This document shows positions 47,073 through 56,841 of a DNA stretch of 64,000 nt, one piece after another (position 1 is the stretch's first letter; each line of letters begins with the position of its first letter). The DNA is taken from positions 40,440-104,439 of the forward strand of contig NZ_SCMX01000016.1 of assembly GCF_005503625.1 (NCBI RefSeq), read 5' to 3'. The position numbers and the translations under genes are program-made. This stretch comes from Cupriavidus sp. 2SB. Its GTDB lineage: Bacteria; Pseudomonadota; Gammaproteobacteria; Burkholderiales; Burkholderiaceae. The notes beneath the pieces were generated by a model that was not told where the DNA came from, ran no database searches, and was given only the letters and a program-made list of their open reading frames with translations.

Positions 47073-47648
47073 TCATCGCGCGTCAACCGAACACGCACCC
47101 GACGCGCAGCCTTCCTCGACTGGGGCACCTTCCGCCTGACGCGCAACCTCGTCCGTCCGGGCCGCATCTTGCCGCGCTTCCAGCACCAGTTCCGCGATCT
47201 GCGCGCCGAGCGTGAGGTCCGCCACCGATCCGAAATGCTGCTGGCGCAGATTGCCACGGGCATCGATCAGGATCAGCGTCGGCGTGCCGCGCATCGCATA
47301 GGCCCGCATGGTCTGCGGCACGCCATCGTGCCCGTCGGGGCGGTCCACGCCTACCGGAAACGGAATGCGGTATTCGTGCAGGAACGCCTTGAGCGCGGTG
47401 GGCGTCATCGCATCGTGATGCTCGAACACGGTATGCAGGCCGATCACGGCCACCTCTGATGCGGAGAACGTCTGGTGCACCCGTACCGCTTGTGGCAAGC
47501 CATGCGATACGCAACCCGGACACAGCATCTGGAAGGCTTCGATCACAACAACCTTGCCTCGCAAACTCTCCAGCGTGATGGGACGGTCGGTGTTGAACCA
47601 CTGCTGTACGGCAAGGGCCGGGGCGGGTTGGGGATGGCGGGCATTCAT
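47073..47648 (-). CDS. Thioredoxin-fold redoxin (TlpA/AhpC-type)
   Basis: Encodes 191 residues. Redox motif CPGC (C43, C46) in FQMLCPGCVSHGLPQ and a cis-proline in RGTPTLILIDARG mark a thioredoxin fold. No signal peptide is seen, so it is probably cytoplasmic. Two extra cysteines occur near the C-terminus (EEGCASGACS) and might bind metal or form a resolving pair. AGGAGA precedes the ATG at 47648; a longer frame to 47783 is not supported. Confidence 0.85.
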   Translation of the reverse strand: MNARHPQPAPALAVQQWFNTDRPITLESLRGKVVVIEAFQMLCPGCVSHGLPQAVRVHQTFSASEVAVIGLHTVFEHHDAMTPTALKAFLHEYRIPFPVGVDRPDGHDGVPQTMRAYAMRGTPTLILIDARGNLRQQHFGSVADLTLGAQIAELVLEARQDAARTDEVARQAEGAPVEEGCASGACSVDAR

Positions 47649-47902
47649 GATGGGATCTCCTGCTGCGTCTGATGGTGTCCCTAGTATTGGCTCGCGGCGA
47701 CCTTCCGGGATGCCAATTCGTCCGGGAAAGATATCCTTTCGTCCAGCGACGAGACCGCCACTTCGCAAGACATCGCGTTCCAAGTTAGCGAGCTAATACC
47801 AAAAGCCGGTGCACCTTCGGAAAAACCGGGCGATTCCGACAAATCGCGATCGCCGTCCCTGAGAAGCTTCGCGGCTTAAACCACAGACACCGCGAGACGT
47901 TC

Positions 47903-48766
47903 ATGCAGGCCACGATCAACGGCACAGAAATCTTCTTCGACATCGACGGCGAAGGTTTTCGCCCGGGGGCGGGCAGGCTGATTGAAAAGCCGGTGCTGGT
48001 GGTGATCCACGGCGGACTCGGCTTCGATCACGGTTACCTGAAACCCGGCCTGTCCGGCCTGCGCGACGAGGCGCAACTGCTCTACGTCGATCTGCGCGGG
48101 CAAGGTCGCTCGGGGCGTCCGCCGCTGGAAACCTGCACGCTGGAGCAGATGGCCGATGACGTTGCCGCGCTCTGCGCGTACCTCGGGCTGCATCACGTGC
48201 ACGTGTTCGGCCACTCGGCGGGTGGCTTCGTCGCCATGCACATGGCGCTGCGCCATCCGGCGTTGGTGCAGGGAATGGTGCTGTGCAGCAGTTCGCCCAC
48301 GGTGCAGCCGATCATGGACGACACCGGCGAGCCGGCTCCGTCGCTTGCCTCGCGCGCCAACCCGGAAACACTGGCCGTGGCGGCCCGTCTATTCGGCGGC
48401 GACATCTCCGCCGAAAGCGTAGACGCGTTCTTCCGCCATGTGGGCCCGTACTACGCGGCGCCCGCCCATATGGACGTGCCGCCCGTGCTCACCGCACTCA
48501 GCATTGCTTCGGTCGACATGATGCGGCACTTCATGACCGCCGTGGCACCGTCCTACGACCTGCGCCCCCGGCTCGAACAGATCGATACCCGAACGCTGGT
48601 GCTCGTCGGCAAGCACGACTGGGTCTGCCCGCCGCGCGCCAGCCGCGCCATTGCACGCGGCATTCCCGGTGCGCTGCTGGTGGAATTCGAGGATGCCGGG
48701 CACTTTCCGTTCTCGGAAACGCCGGGCATGTTCATCCGCGTGATGTCGCAGTATTTCAGCGGGTGA
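47903..48766 (+). CDS. Alpha/beta hydrolase
   Basis: Encodes 287 residues. The oxyanion segment VIHGGLGFDHG, the nucleophile elbow GHSAGG (S105), an acidic residue in VGKHDWVCPP and the final histidine in DAGHFPFSE form a standard catalytic triad. It resembles proline iminopeptidase-type or general esterase hydrolases; the substrate is unknown. No signal peptide. It is divergent from the redoxin gene with a 254-base gap. Confidence 0.88.
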   Translation: MQATINGTEIFFDIDGEGFRPGAGRLIEKPVLVVIHGGLGFDHGYLKPGLSGLRDEAQLLYVDLRGQGRSGRPPLETCTLEQMADDVAALCAYLGLHHVHVFGHSAGGFVAMHMALRHPALVQGMVLCSSSPTVQPIMDDTGEPAPSLASRANPETLAVAARLFGGDISAESVDAFFRHVGPYYAAPAHMDVPPVLTALSIASVDMMRHFMTAVAPSYDLRPRLEQIDTRTLVLVGKHDWVCPPRASRAIARGIPGALLVEFEDAGHFPFSETPGMFIRVMSQYFSG

Positions 48767-48997
48767 GAGCAGGAGAGAGCGGGGACATCTGTGCTACCTA
48801 CAACTCTCGGGCAATGGGTGCTTCGTCGGCTAGGACGCTGAGCGGGGAGACTTGGAATATCCGAGGGTTGCACAGGGCTTATCCACAAAACATTTGCGCG
48901 TCGCACGTGCCAAGCTGAACAATAGCCGGACCATTCATGAAATGGTTTCATTGCGTCACTCTCGACGCCAGGCTGCATTTTTTCACAGCGAGCTGCG

Positions 48998-49933
48998 ATG
49001 CCCCGCCACAATCTCAACGATCTGCTTGCATTGGTCACCGTCGCCCGCGAGCGGAGCTTCACGCGCGCAGCAGCGCGCCTCGACGTCACGCAATCCGCGC
49101 TGAGCCACACCATCCGCAATCTGGAAGCGAAACTAGGTGTGCGGCTGCTGACGCGGACCACGCGCAGTGTGTCGACGACCGACGCGGGCGAACTGCTGGT
49201 CCGGTCCATTGGTCCCAAATTCGAGGAAATCGAAGCCGACCTGTCCGCCGTGGCCGAACTTGGCGAACGCCCGGCGGGCACCATTCGCATTACGTCCGTC
49301 GACCATCCGATCGATGCCATCATCTGGCCACGCCTCGCCAAGGTACTTCCGCACTATCCGGACCTCAACGTCGAATTGACGGTCGATTACGGACTCACCA
49401 ACATCGTGGGTGATCGCTACGACATCGGCGTGCGGTTTGGCGACCAGATCGAGAAGGACATGATTGCAGTGCGCATCAGTCCCGATGTGAAAATGGCCAT
49501 GGCGGGGTCACCCGCATATTTCAAGGGCCGCGAAAAACCGATGGTGCCGCGCGACCTGTTGTCGCACCGATGCATCAACCTGCGCCTTCCCACTAGCGGC
49601 GGCCTCTATGCGTGGGAACTGGCGAAGGGATCCAGGAAGTTGCAGGCCCGTGTGGAAGGGCAGGTCATTTGCAATAGCGTCAACCAGATGATCAATGCCG
49701 CCCTGGATGGCTTTGGGCTGGTGTTCCTGCCGACGCCGGTCGTCCAGTCCTACGTGGAGAAAGGCAAACTCATCAAGGTGATGGAGGACTGGTGCCCGAC
49801 CTTCCCGGGCTATCACGCGTTCTATCCGAGCCGCAGGCAGTCGTCGCGCGCGCTCAAGATCGTGATCGACGCCATCCGGTACCACCCGGATGGCGTCACC
49901 GCTGCTAAGCCTGCGAAAGCTGGTCACGGATAG
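48998..49933 (+). CDS. LysR-family transcriptional regulator
   Basis: Encodes 311 residues with an N-terminal helix-turn-helix (RSFTRAAARLDVTQSALSHT) and a C-terminal substrate domain. The sequence resembles the group of LysR proteins near GstR/AaeR-like regulators. Its 3' end overlaps the 3' end of the convergent molybdenum-hydroxylase gene by 29 bases. The target is not evident; the hydrolase upstream or the oxidoreductase downstream are candidates. Confidence 0.9.
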   Translation: MPRHNLNDLLALVTVARERSFTRAAARLDVTQSALSHTIRNLEAKLGVRLLTRTTRSVSTTDAGELLVRSIGPKFEEIEADLSAVAELGERPAGTIRITSVDHPIDAIIWPRLAKVLPHYPDLNVELTVDYGLTNIVGDRYDIGVRFGDQIEKDMIAVRISPDVKMAMAGSPAYFKGREKPMVPRDLLSHRCINLRLPTSGGLYAWELAKGSRKLQARVEGQVICNSVNQMINAALDGFGLVFLPTPVVQSYVEKGKLIKVMEDWCPTFPGYHAFYPSRRQSSRALKIVIDAIRYHPDGVTAAKPAKAGHG

Positions 49934-52211
49934 GCAGGGACCGGATCCGTGTCCCCGTTGCTGCAAAGATCGCGTTGCAGAGTGCAGGCGCGATGGGCGG
50001 CACGGGCGGCTCGCCCACACCACCGGGCGGTACGTCGAAATCGCCACCGACCATCCACGTATGGATGGCCCGAGGTGCCATGTGCGAGCGCAGGATCTCG
50101 AAGTCGTGGAAGTTGCTTTGCTGGACGCGGCCGTCCTTGAACGTGATCTCGCCCAGCATCGCCAGGCTGATCCCCATCACGCATCCGCCTTCCACCTGGG
50201 AACGGATGCGCTCGGGGTTGACCTGCGGTCCGCAATCGATCGCCATGTCCACGCGCGGAATGGTGATCTGGCCCTTGCCATCCACCGCCACTTCCACAAC
50301 GGTGGCCACATAAGTCACGAAGCTGTACGCCATGGCAATGCCAAGGCCGTGCCCCTTGGGCAGCTTGCGACCCCAATTCGCCCTGCGCGCCGCTTCCTCG
50401 ATGACGCGCCGCATGCGTCCGGTATCCAGGGGATACACGTCCGGCGATTCGTTGTAGTTCCACGTGTCCGAGAGTGTCGAGGGATCGATCTTGCGCGGCG
50501 GGCCGATCAGCTCCAGCAGGTAATCCTTCGGATCGCGCCGCGCCTGATGCGCCAGCTCGGCAACGAAGCTCTGCACGGCAAACGCGTGCGGAATATTGGA
50601 CACCGAGCGGAACCAGCCAATGCGCGTGTGCGCCGGCACGTCAGCCGACTCCAGCCGGATCGACGGGATCTGGAACGGGACGTTGATGGCCGTCATGCCC
50701 GCTTCGAATGCAGCTTTGCCTTCGGCGCCTACCTTGAACGTGGAGGTAATGGTCGGCGCGGCGGACCGGTGCAGCCATGCCGTCGGCTTGCCGCTGGCAT
50801 CCAGCACGGACTCCATGTGCTCGACTGATACCGTGTGGAAATAGTCGTGGTGGATATCGTCGTCGCGCGTCCACTGCAGCTTGACGGGCTTGCCGTCCAT
50901 CGCCTTCGACACCAACGCCGCTTCGGAAATGAAGTCGGCCATCGACTTGCGGCCGAAGCCGCCGCCCAGCAACGTGACATGCAGCGTGACGTCCTTGACG
51001 TCGAGGCCGACGTGCTTCGCCACGCTTTCCAATGCACCCTGGGGCGCTTGCGAAGGCGCCCAGATCTCGCACTTGCCGTCAACGAAACGCGCCGTTGCCA
51101 CGGGCGTTTCCATCGAGGCATGCGCAAGATGCGGAGTGTAGTACTGGGCCGAGACCTTGCGCTGGCTGCCGGCCGCCGACAACGCCGCCACGGCATCGCC
51201 ATCGCTGCGTAGCGCCTTGCCTGGCTGTCGCACGGCCGCTTCGAGCGTGCGGCGGAACACGACGGAATCGTAGCGGCCATTGGCGCCATCGTCCCACTCG
51301 AGCTTGAGCGCCGCGCGGCCCTGCATCGCCGCCCATGTATTGGTAGCCACCACGGCCACCCCACCCACGGGATTGAACAACGGCGGACCGTCGTAGCCTT
51401 TCAGCTCGACGACCCGCAGGACTCCCGGAACCTTCAGCGTATCGGTGCTGTCGACCTTGCGCAGCTTGCCACCATGGACAGGCGGGCGGGCGATGACCGC
51501 GTAGACCATGCCCGGCAGCCGCACGTCGATACCGTAGGTCGCCTTGCCTTGCGCAATATCACGACTGTCGGCCGGCATGATCCTGCCCTTGCCGATGTAG
51601 CGGAATGCGTCCGGCTGCTTGAGCCGAAGTTGATCGCGCTTCGGCACTGGCTGCTGCATCGCGGCGGCTGCCAGATCGCCATATCCGATCCGGCGTCCCG
51701 TGGCCGCATGAATCACTTCGTGGTTACGCGCCTGCACCTCCGTGACCGGCACCTTCCATTGCGCGGCAGCAGCGGCTTCGAGCATTTGCCTTGCCGACGC
51801 ACCGACGCGACGCATCGGTGCCAGGAAATGCCGCATGCTGCGCGATCCATCCACGTTCTGGCTGCCATAGCGCGCCTCGTTGGCATCGGCCTGAACGATT
51901 CTGACGCGGCTCCAGTCAGCCTCCATCTCGTCGGCGACAACCATCGGCAGGCTGGTTCGCACACCGGTGCCCATCTCGGCTCGATGCGCCACGATGGTCA
52001 CGGTGCCATCCCGCGCAATCGAGACGAACACCAGCGGATCGTCAACGACACCGCCCGGCATCGCCGCGCCACCGAATTTCTTCTCGGGTTCGGCAGCGGC
52101 GGCCTTGGTGACCAATCCGCCGAACTGCAGAGACAGCGCGAACACCGCGCCTGCCTGCAGGATGCGACGGCGCGCCGGTTGTTCGAGCGTTTCGAGGTCG
52201 GTGCGGGTCAT
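49905..52211 (-). CDS. Molybdopterin-binding large subunit, IorB-like aldehyde/isoquinoline oxidoreductase
   Basis: Encodes 768 residues. A twin-arginine-type leader (ARRRILQAGAVFALSLQFGG, about 14-33) marks it as exported, as usual for the IorB group. The xanthine-dehydrogenase-family Mo domain includes HAEMGTGVRTSLPMVVADE-type segments (MGTGVRTSLP) and LLGGGFGRKS. It hydroxylates an N-heterocycle or oxidises an aldehyde. The ATG overlaps the small-subunit stop (ATGA), confirming a two-subunit enzyme. No FAD subunit is present, also typical of this group. Confidence 0.9.
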   Translation of the reverse strand: MTRTDLETLEQPARRRILQAGAVFALSLQFGGLVTKAAAAEPEKKFGGAAMPGGVVDDPLVFVSIARDGTVTIVAHRAEMGTGVRTSLPMVVADEMEADWSRVRIVQADANEARYGSQNVDGSRSMRHFLAPMRRVGASARQMLEAAAAAQWKVPVTEVQARNHEVIHAATGRRIGYGDLAAAAMQQPVPKRDQLRLKQPDAFRYIGKGRIMPADSRDIAQGKATYGIDVRLPGMVYAVIARPPVHGGKLRKVDSTDTLKVPGVLRVVELKGYDGPPLFNPVGGVAVVATNTWAAMQGRAALKLEWDDGANGRYDSVVFRRTLEAAVRQPGKALRSDGDAVAALSAAGSQRKVSAQYYTPHLAHASMETPVATARFVDGKCEIWAPSQAPQGALESVAKHVGLDVKDVTLHVTLLGGGFGRKSMADFISEAALVSKAMDGKPVKLQWTRDDDIHHDYFHTVSVEHMESVLDASGKPTAWLHRSAAPTITSTFKVGAEGKAAFEAGMTAINVPFQIPSIRLESADVPAHTRIGWFRSVSNIPHAFAVQSFVAELAHQARRDPKDYLLELIGPPRKIDPSTLSDTWNYNESPDVYPLDTGRMRRVIEEAARRANWGRKLPKGHGLGIAMAYSFVTYVATVVEVAVDGKGQITIPRVDMAIDCGPQVNPERIRSQVEGGCVMGISLAMLGEITFKDGRVQQSNFHDFEILRSHMAPRAIHTWMVGGDFDVPPGGVGEPPVPPIAPALCNAIFAATGTRIRSLPIRDQLSQA

Positions 52212-52690
52212 GCCTTGGCTCCCGTCTTGTTGGCCGCAAGGCGTGACGATGCCAGCTTCACTGCAGCATTGATGCGCGTGTACGTGCCACAGCGGCACAG
52301 ATTGCCGCTCATCCCCGCCACGATCTGCTCGTCAGTGGGCTTCGGATTCGCTTTCAACAGCGCGGTAGCCGTCATGATCTGCCCGGCCTGACAGTAGCCG
52401 CACTGGGCCACGCCTAGCTCGACCCAGGCATCCTGGACGGCCCGGCCTACGCGATCGGCATCCATCGATTCGATCGTGCGTACGCGCTTGGTGCCAATAC
52501 CGGAGATCGGTGTGACACAGGAGCGGACCGGTTGCCCATCGACATGTACGGTGCAGGCGCCGCAAAGCGCCATGCCGCAGCCGAACTTGGTGCCGGTAAA
52601 GCCCAGGGCATCGCGCAGCGTCCACAGGAGTGGGGTGTCGGGGGAGAGGTCGACCTCATGAACCTGGCCGTTGATGTTTATCGTTGTCAT
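52208..52690 (-). CDS. 2Fe-2S small subunit, IorA-like
   Basis: Encodes 160 residues. The plant-type 2Fe-2S cluster ligands are C38, C43, C46 and C58 (CGMALCGAC); the second cluster uses C97, C100, C132 and C134 (CGYC, CRC). It passes electrons from the molybdenum subunit. The ATG at 52690 begins MTTININGQV; the longer frame to 52753 is not supported. It shares a 4-base overlap with the large subunit gene. Confidence 0.93.
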   Translation of the reverse strand: MTTININGQVHEVDLSPDTPLLWTLRDALGFTGTKFGCGMALCGACTVHVDGQPVRSCVTPISGIGTKRVRTIESMDADRVGRAVQDAWVELGVAQCGYCQAGQIMTATALLKANPKPTDEQIVAGMSGNLCRCGTYTRINAAVKLASSRLAANKTGAKA

Positions 52691-52869
52691 GGACGGAAGA
52701 GAGGCGGGGGGATCGCGGTATGGTATCGAATAGGCGGCGTTTCGATTACGCACAATGGCTCATTGCCATCATGAAAGCAGTTCATCAATCGTTTCATGAG
52801 TCCGGCTCATCAAGGCAACAAGTATCGACCGGCTAGTCGCCGGCGCCCGTAGCCCGGATCATTCGGCCG

Positions 52870-54144
52870 ATGGAAAACACCGCACTACCCAGCACCTCCC
52901 CAACATATCCGGACTCGCCTGCGCAAGGTTCGCAGCCGCCGGCCTACTGGAGCGGCGTCTTCGCGATGACGCTCTGTGTCTTCGCGCTGATTGCCTCGGA
53001 GTTCATGCCCGTAAGCCTGCTGACACCGATGTCCGCAGACCTGCATGTCACTGAAGGAATGACAGGGCAGGGCATTGCCATCTCCGGCACCTTTGCCGTC
53101 GTCACGAGTCTGTTCATCTCAGCCATGGCGGGCAGCATGAACCGAAAGTTGCTGCTGCTTGGGCTTACGGCGGTCATGGCGGCATCGGGTGCCGTTATTG
53201 CGGCGGCCCCGAACTACAGCATTTACATGGCTGGGCGCGCATTGATCGGGGTTGTGGTCGGCGGCTTCTGGTCGATGTCGGCGGCCACGGCAATCCGCCT
53301 GGTACCGACGCACCAGGTGCCACGCGCATTGGCAATCTTCAATAGCGGCAACGCATTGGCCACAGTCGTGGCGGCACCGGTTGGCAGCTATCTCGGCGCA
53401 CTCATCGGCTGGCGCGGCGCATTCTATTGCCTCGTCCCGATTGCCCTCCTGGCACTCGCCTGGCAATGGTTCAGCCTTCCCGCCATGCCGGTGCCGATCC
53501 GACCCAAAGGCAGCAGCAATGTTTTCGTGCACCTGAAGCGCCCGGTAGTGCGGCTGGGCATGCTCGCAGCCGGCGTATTCTTCTCCGGGCAATTCACGCT
53601 GTTCACTTACGTCCGGCCGTTTCTCGAAACGGTCACGCATGTCGATGCATCCGGCTTGTCCCTGATCCTGCTGGCCATCGGCGTGGCGGGATTTGTCGGC
53701 ACCATGCTGATCGGCGCCGTGCTGAAGCGGGCGTTCCACGCCACGCTCGTGGCAATTCCGATGTTGATGGCCGCCATCGCACTCGCACTGATCGGCCTGG
53801 GCCATCACACCATCAGTGTGGTCGTGCTTCTGGCATTGTGGGGGCTGGTGGCAACTGCCGCGCCCGTCGGTTGGTGGAGCTGGATCACGCGCACGTTTCC
53901 GGACCATGCCGAGGCAGGCGGTGGCCTGATGGTGGCAGTCGTCCAACTTTCGATCGCACTGGGCTCTACCGTGGGTGGCATCCTCTTCGATACATACGGC
54001 TACCGCAACACGCTTGAAGCCAGCGCAACGCTGCTGCTCATCGGTGCAGTACTGGCATGGATGACGGCCCGTGCCGCGCAGATTGACGATGCTCAAGTTG
54101 TCAATGAGCCACTCGCTCATATGCAACCGGAGAAAGCGCGGTGA
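52870..54144 (+). CDS. MFS efflux transporter
   Basis: Encodes 424 residues with 12 predicted membrane segments. The loop-2/3 motif is NRKLLLLGLTAVMAASG. The segment GFWSMSAATAIRLVP is typical of the NepI/AraJ-type exporters for nucleosides, sugars or drugs. It is divergent from the molybdenum-hydroxylase operon, with 180 bases between starts. It could export an oxidised heterocycle, but this is only inferred. Confidence 0.85.
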   Translation: MENTALPSTSPTYPDSPAQGSQPPAYWSGVFAMTLCVFALIASEFMPVSLLTPMSADLHVTEGMTGQGIAISGTFAVVTSLFISAMAGSMNRKLLLLGLTAVMAASGAVIAAAPNYSIYMAGRALIGVVVGGFWSMSAATAIRLVPTHQVPRALAIFNSGNALATVVAAPVGSYLGALIGWRGAFYCLVPIALLALAWQWFSLPAMPVPIRPKGSSNVFVHLKRPVVRLGMLAAGVFFSGQFTLFTYVRPFLETVTHVDASGLSLILLAIGVAGFVGTMLIGAVLKRAFHATLVAIPMLMAAIALALIGLGHHTISVVVLLALWGLVATAAPVGWWSWITRTFPDHAEAGGGLMVAVVQLSIALGSTVGGILFDTYGYRNTLEASATLLLIGAVLAWMTARAAQIDDAQVVNEPLAHMQPEKAR

Positions 54145-54376
54145 AGTTGTTCATCCGGATAATGCGCCAACATCACGTGTCCAGGCTTTGCTCATCTGTC
54201 GTAGGGCTGGCCATTTTCAGATGTCGGCACGGGCGTGCGGGGCCGTTGATATCCCCTATCAGACAGATGCCACGTCATATCTAATGCTCTGCGCGGCTGG
54301 GGCGCAGGAGACCCACTCGGCGGTCTGTCTCCAGTCGCGCATCACTGTTCACTTCCCCTGAGGCAGCATCTCGAAA

Positions 54377-55369
54377 CTATTCGATGGTGACATTGCCCTC
54401 CTTTACGAGGGCAGCGAACTTGCTGGTCTCATCATTGATGCGCTTGGCAAAAGCTTCAGGCGTACTAGACATTGGCTCGGCACCTGCAGCGAGCATACGT
54501 TGCTGGAAGTCGGGTGAGCTGACAATCTTCACGATTTCGGTGTTAAGTTTGGTGACGACGGGCTTGGGTGTTGCTGCGGGAGCGAGCACGCCGAACCACG
54601 TACCAATGTCGAAGCCTTTGAGACCCGCCTCATCCATCGTCGGTACGTCAGGCAAGGCGCTGGAACGCTTTGCCGTGGTGACTGCCAGCGCTTTCAGCTT
54701 GCCGCCCTTGATATGCGGCAGCACCGTCGTCAGGGTGTCGAAGGACATGGAGACCTGACCGCCCAGCAGGTCCGTGGTCAGCGGACCACTCCCCTTGTAC
54801 GGCACATGCAGCAACTTGACGCCGGTTGTCGCCTGGAACTGGGTGCCGATCAGGTGTTGCGCAGTGCCGTTGCCATTGGAGCCATACGACAACTCTGGAG
54901 ATGCCTTCTTCGCCAGTGCGACAAGCTCGGCCACATTCTTTGCAGGCGTCTTCGCGCTGTTGATGACCAGCACGTTGGGGACCATCGCCAGTGTGGAGAC
55001 CGGGGTCAGGTCCTTCTGGAAGCTGTAGGGGAGCTTCTTGTAGACCGACGTGGCGATGGTGTGGTGCACAGCGCCCATCAACAGCGTGTAGCCATCGGGC
55101 TTGGCTTTCGCAACGTAGTCAGCGCCGACCGTGGCGCCCGCGCCTGGACGGTTTTCGACAATGACGGGCTGGCCGAGCGCTTTGGACAACTGATCGCCCA
55201 GCGCGCGTGCCAGGACATCGGTCGTGCCGCCAGACGGGAACGGAACGACCAGACTAATCGGCTTGGCCGGCCAGTCCTGTGCAGATGCCTGCGACGCTGC
55301 GCAGATTCCAAAGCCGATCACGAAAAGCCCGCAGAGGCCACGGACGCGTTGAGTCGTGAAGGTACGCAT
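54377..55369 (-). CDS. Bug/TctC-family periplasmic substrate-binding protein
   Basis: Encodes 330 residues. A Sec signal (about residues 1-31, ending ASA) precedes DWPAKPISLVVPFPSGGTTD, the Bug opening. IVENRPGAGATVGADYVAKA and HVPYKGSGPLTTDLLGGQV follow. AAAGGAGA precedes the ATG at 55369. It closes the tartrate operon, 44 bases after pyruvate kinase, so it may bind tartrate or a related hydroxy acid and stand in for the missing uptake gene. Confidence 0.92.
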   Translation of the reverse strand: MRTFTTQRVRGLCGLFVIGFGICAASQASAQDWPAKPISLVVPFPSGGTTDVLARALGDQLSKALGQPVIVENRPGAGATVGADYVAKAKPDGYTLLMGAVHHTIATSVYKKLPYSFQKDLTPVSTLAMVPNVLVINSAKTPAKNVAELVALAKKASPELSYGSNGNGTAQHLIGTQFQATTGVKLLHVPYKGSGPLTTDLLGGQVSMSFDTLTTVLPHIKGGKLKALAVTTAKRSSALPDVPTMDEAGLKGFDIGTWFGVLAPAATPKPVVTKLNTEIVKIVSSPDFQQRMLAAGAEPMSSTPEAFAKRINDETSKFAALVKEGNVTIE

Positions 55370-55413
55370 GGTTGTCTCCTTTGATTGTAGTGATGGCAAT
55401 GCGTGTTGATGTG

Positions 55414-56829
55414 CTAGATCTGCGCGATGCGCAGAAGATTGGTGGTGCCCGCCACGGTGAACGGCAAGCCGGCGGAGATCACGATCGACTGGCCGGGTTC
55501 GCCGAAGCGTTCCTTGACGACGGTTCGGCTCGCAAGGTCAGTCATTTCCAGCACATCCACGACTTCATGGCACAGCACGGCATGGACACCCCAGGCGAGT
55601 GCCAGGCGGCGAGCCGTGGCGATACGCGGCGTCATGCCCAGGATTGGCACTTCGGGCCGCTCACGTGCCATGCGTAGCGCGGAATAGCCGGAACTGGTGT
55701 AGGCGACGGTGGCCGGGACCTTGAGCAGCCCGGCCACATGTCGCACCGCATAGCCGATGGCATCGGCTGCCTCGGCGCGCGGTGGGGTATGCGAAGACTG
55801 AATCGCGTCGTGATAATGCGGATCGGATTCGGTGCGCGTGATGATGCTGTTCATCATCGTCACAGCTTCCACGGGATACCGGCCCGAGGCCGATTCCGCC
55901 GAGAGCATGACCGCATCGGCGCCGTCGTAGACGGCCGTGGCCACATCGGAGGCTTCGGCGCGCGTGGGTACAGGCGTCGCGATCATCGACTCCAGCATCT
56001 GCGTGGCCACAATGACTGGCTTGCCCGCCTTGCGGCAGGCGCGCACGATCTGCTTCTGGAGCGATGGCACCTGCTCGGCTGGCATCTCCACGCCGAGATC
56101 GCCGCGCGCCACCATCACCGCGTCGGCTTCGGCAACGATGGCGTCCAGACTCTGGATCGCGGCAGGCTTTTCCAGTTTTGCAACGATTCCGGCGCGGTCC
56201 TGCACGATCGCCTTGATCTCCTGGATATCCTCGGGACGCTGCACGAACGACAGCGCAATCCAGTCGACGCCGAGCGTGAGTCCGAAGTCGAGGTCTCGAC
56301 GGTCCTTCTCGGTCATCGCCGACAGCGGCAGCACCACGCCCGGCACGTTGACGCCCTTGCGGTCGGACAGGGGCCCGCCATTGACGACCGTGGTTTCGGC
56401 AAAGTCTCTACCGCAATGGTCCACGCGCAGGCGGATCTTGCCGTCGTCAAGCAGCAGTTCGGTGCCTTCACGCAGTGCGGCGAATATCTCTGGATGCGGA
56501 AGGCTGACGCGGGAAACCGTGCCCGGCTGATCGCGGTCCAGGTCGAGGCGGAACGATGCGCCCGCCGGAAGCTGGATGGGGCCGTCGGCAAACGTGCCGA
56601 TCCGCAGCTTCGGGCCTTGCAGATCGAGCAGCACGCCGATAGGGCGACCGCGCGCTTGCTCGATTTCCCGGATCGTATCGAGCCGTTGCCGATGGTCGTC
56701 ATGGCTGCCATGGCTGAAGTTCAGGCGGAACACATCGGCGCCCGCGTCGAACAGGGCATCGATGATCTCGGGTGACGTGCTGGCAGGACCCAGCGTCGCC
56801 ACGATCTTCGCGTTGCGGAGGCGTCTCAT
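55414..56829 (-). CDS. ttuE: Pyruvate kinase of the tartrate operon
   Basis: Encodes 471 residues. Landmarks are RNAKIVATLGPAS, FRLNFSHGSHDDH, LLDLQGPKLRIG, the lysine in AKLEKPAAI and MVARGDLGVEMP. It converts phosphoenolpyruvate and ADP to pyruvate and ATP. An ATG at 56835 is only one base after GGAG, whereas the ATG at 56829 has GGAG 7 bases upstream, so 56829 is chosen. Its place after ttuC and ttuD matches ttuE of the tartrate operons; it would finish the path from tartrate to pyruvate. Confidence 0.92.
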   Translation of the reverse strand: MRRLRNAKIVATLGPASTSPEIIDALFDAGADVFRLNFSHGSHDDHRQRLDTIREIEQARGRPIGVLLDLQGPKLRIGTFADGPIQLPAGASFRLDLDRDQPGTVSRVSLPHPEIFAALREGTELLLDDGKIRLRVDHCGRDFAETTVVNGGPLSDRKGVNVPGVVLPLSAMTEKDRRDLDFGLTLGVDWIALSFVQRPEDIQEIKAIVQDRAGIVAKLEKPAAIQSLDAIVAEADAVMVARGDLGVEMPAEQVPSLQKQIVRACRKAGKPVIVATQMLESMIATPVPTRAEASDVATAVYDGADAVMLSAESASGRYPVEAVTMMNSIITRTESDPHYHDAIQSSHTPPRAEAADAIGYAVRHVAGLLKVPATVAYTSSGYSALRMARERPEVPILGMTPRIATARRLALAWGVHAVLCHEVVDVLEMTDLASRTVVKERFGEPGQSIVISAGLPFTVAGTTNLLRIAQI

Positions 56830-56841
56830 GGTCATACTCCA

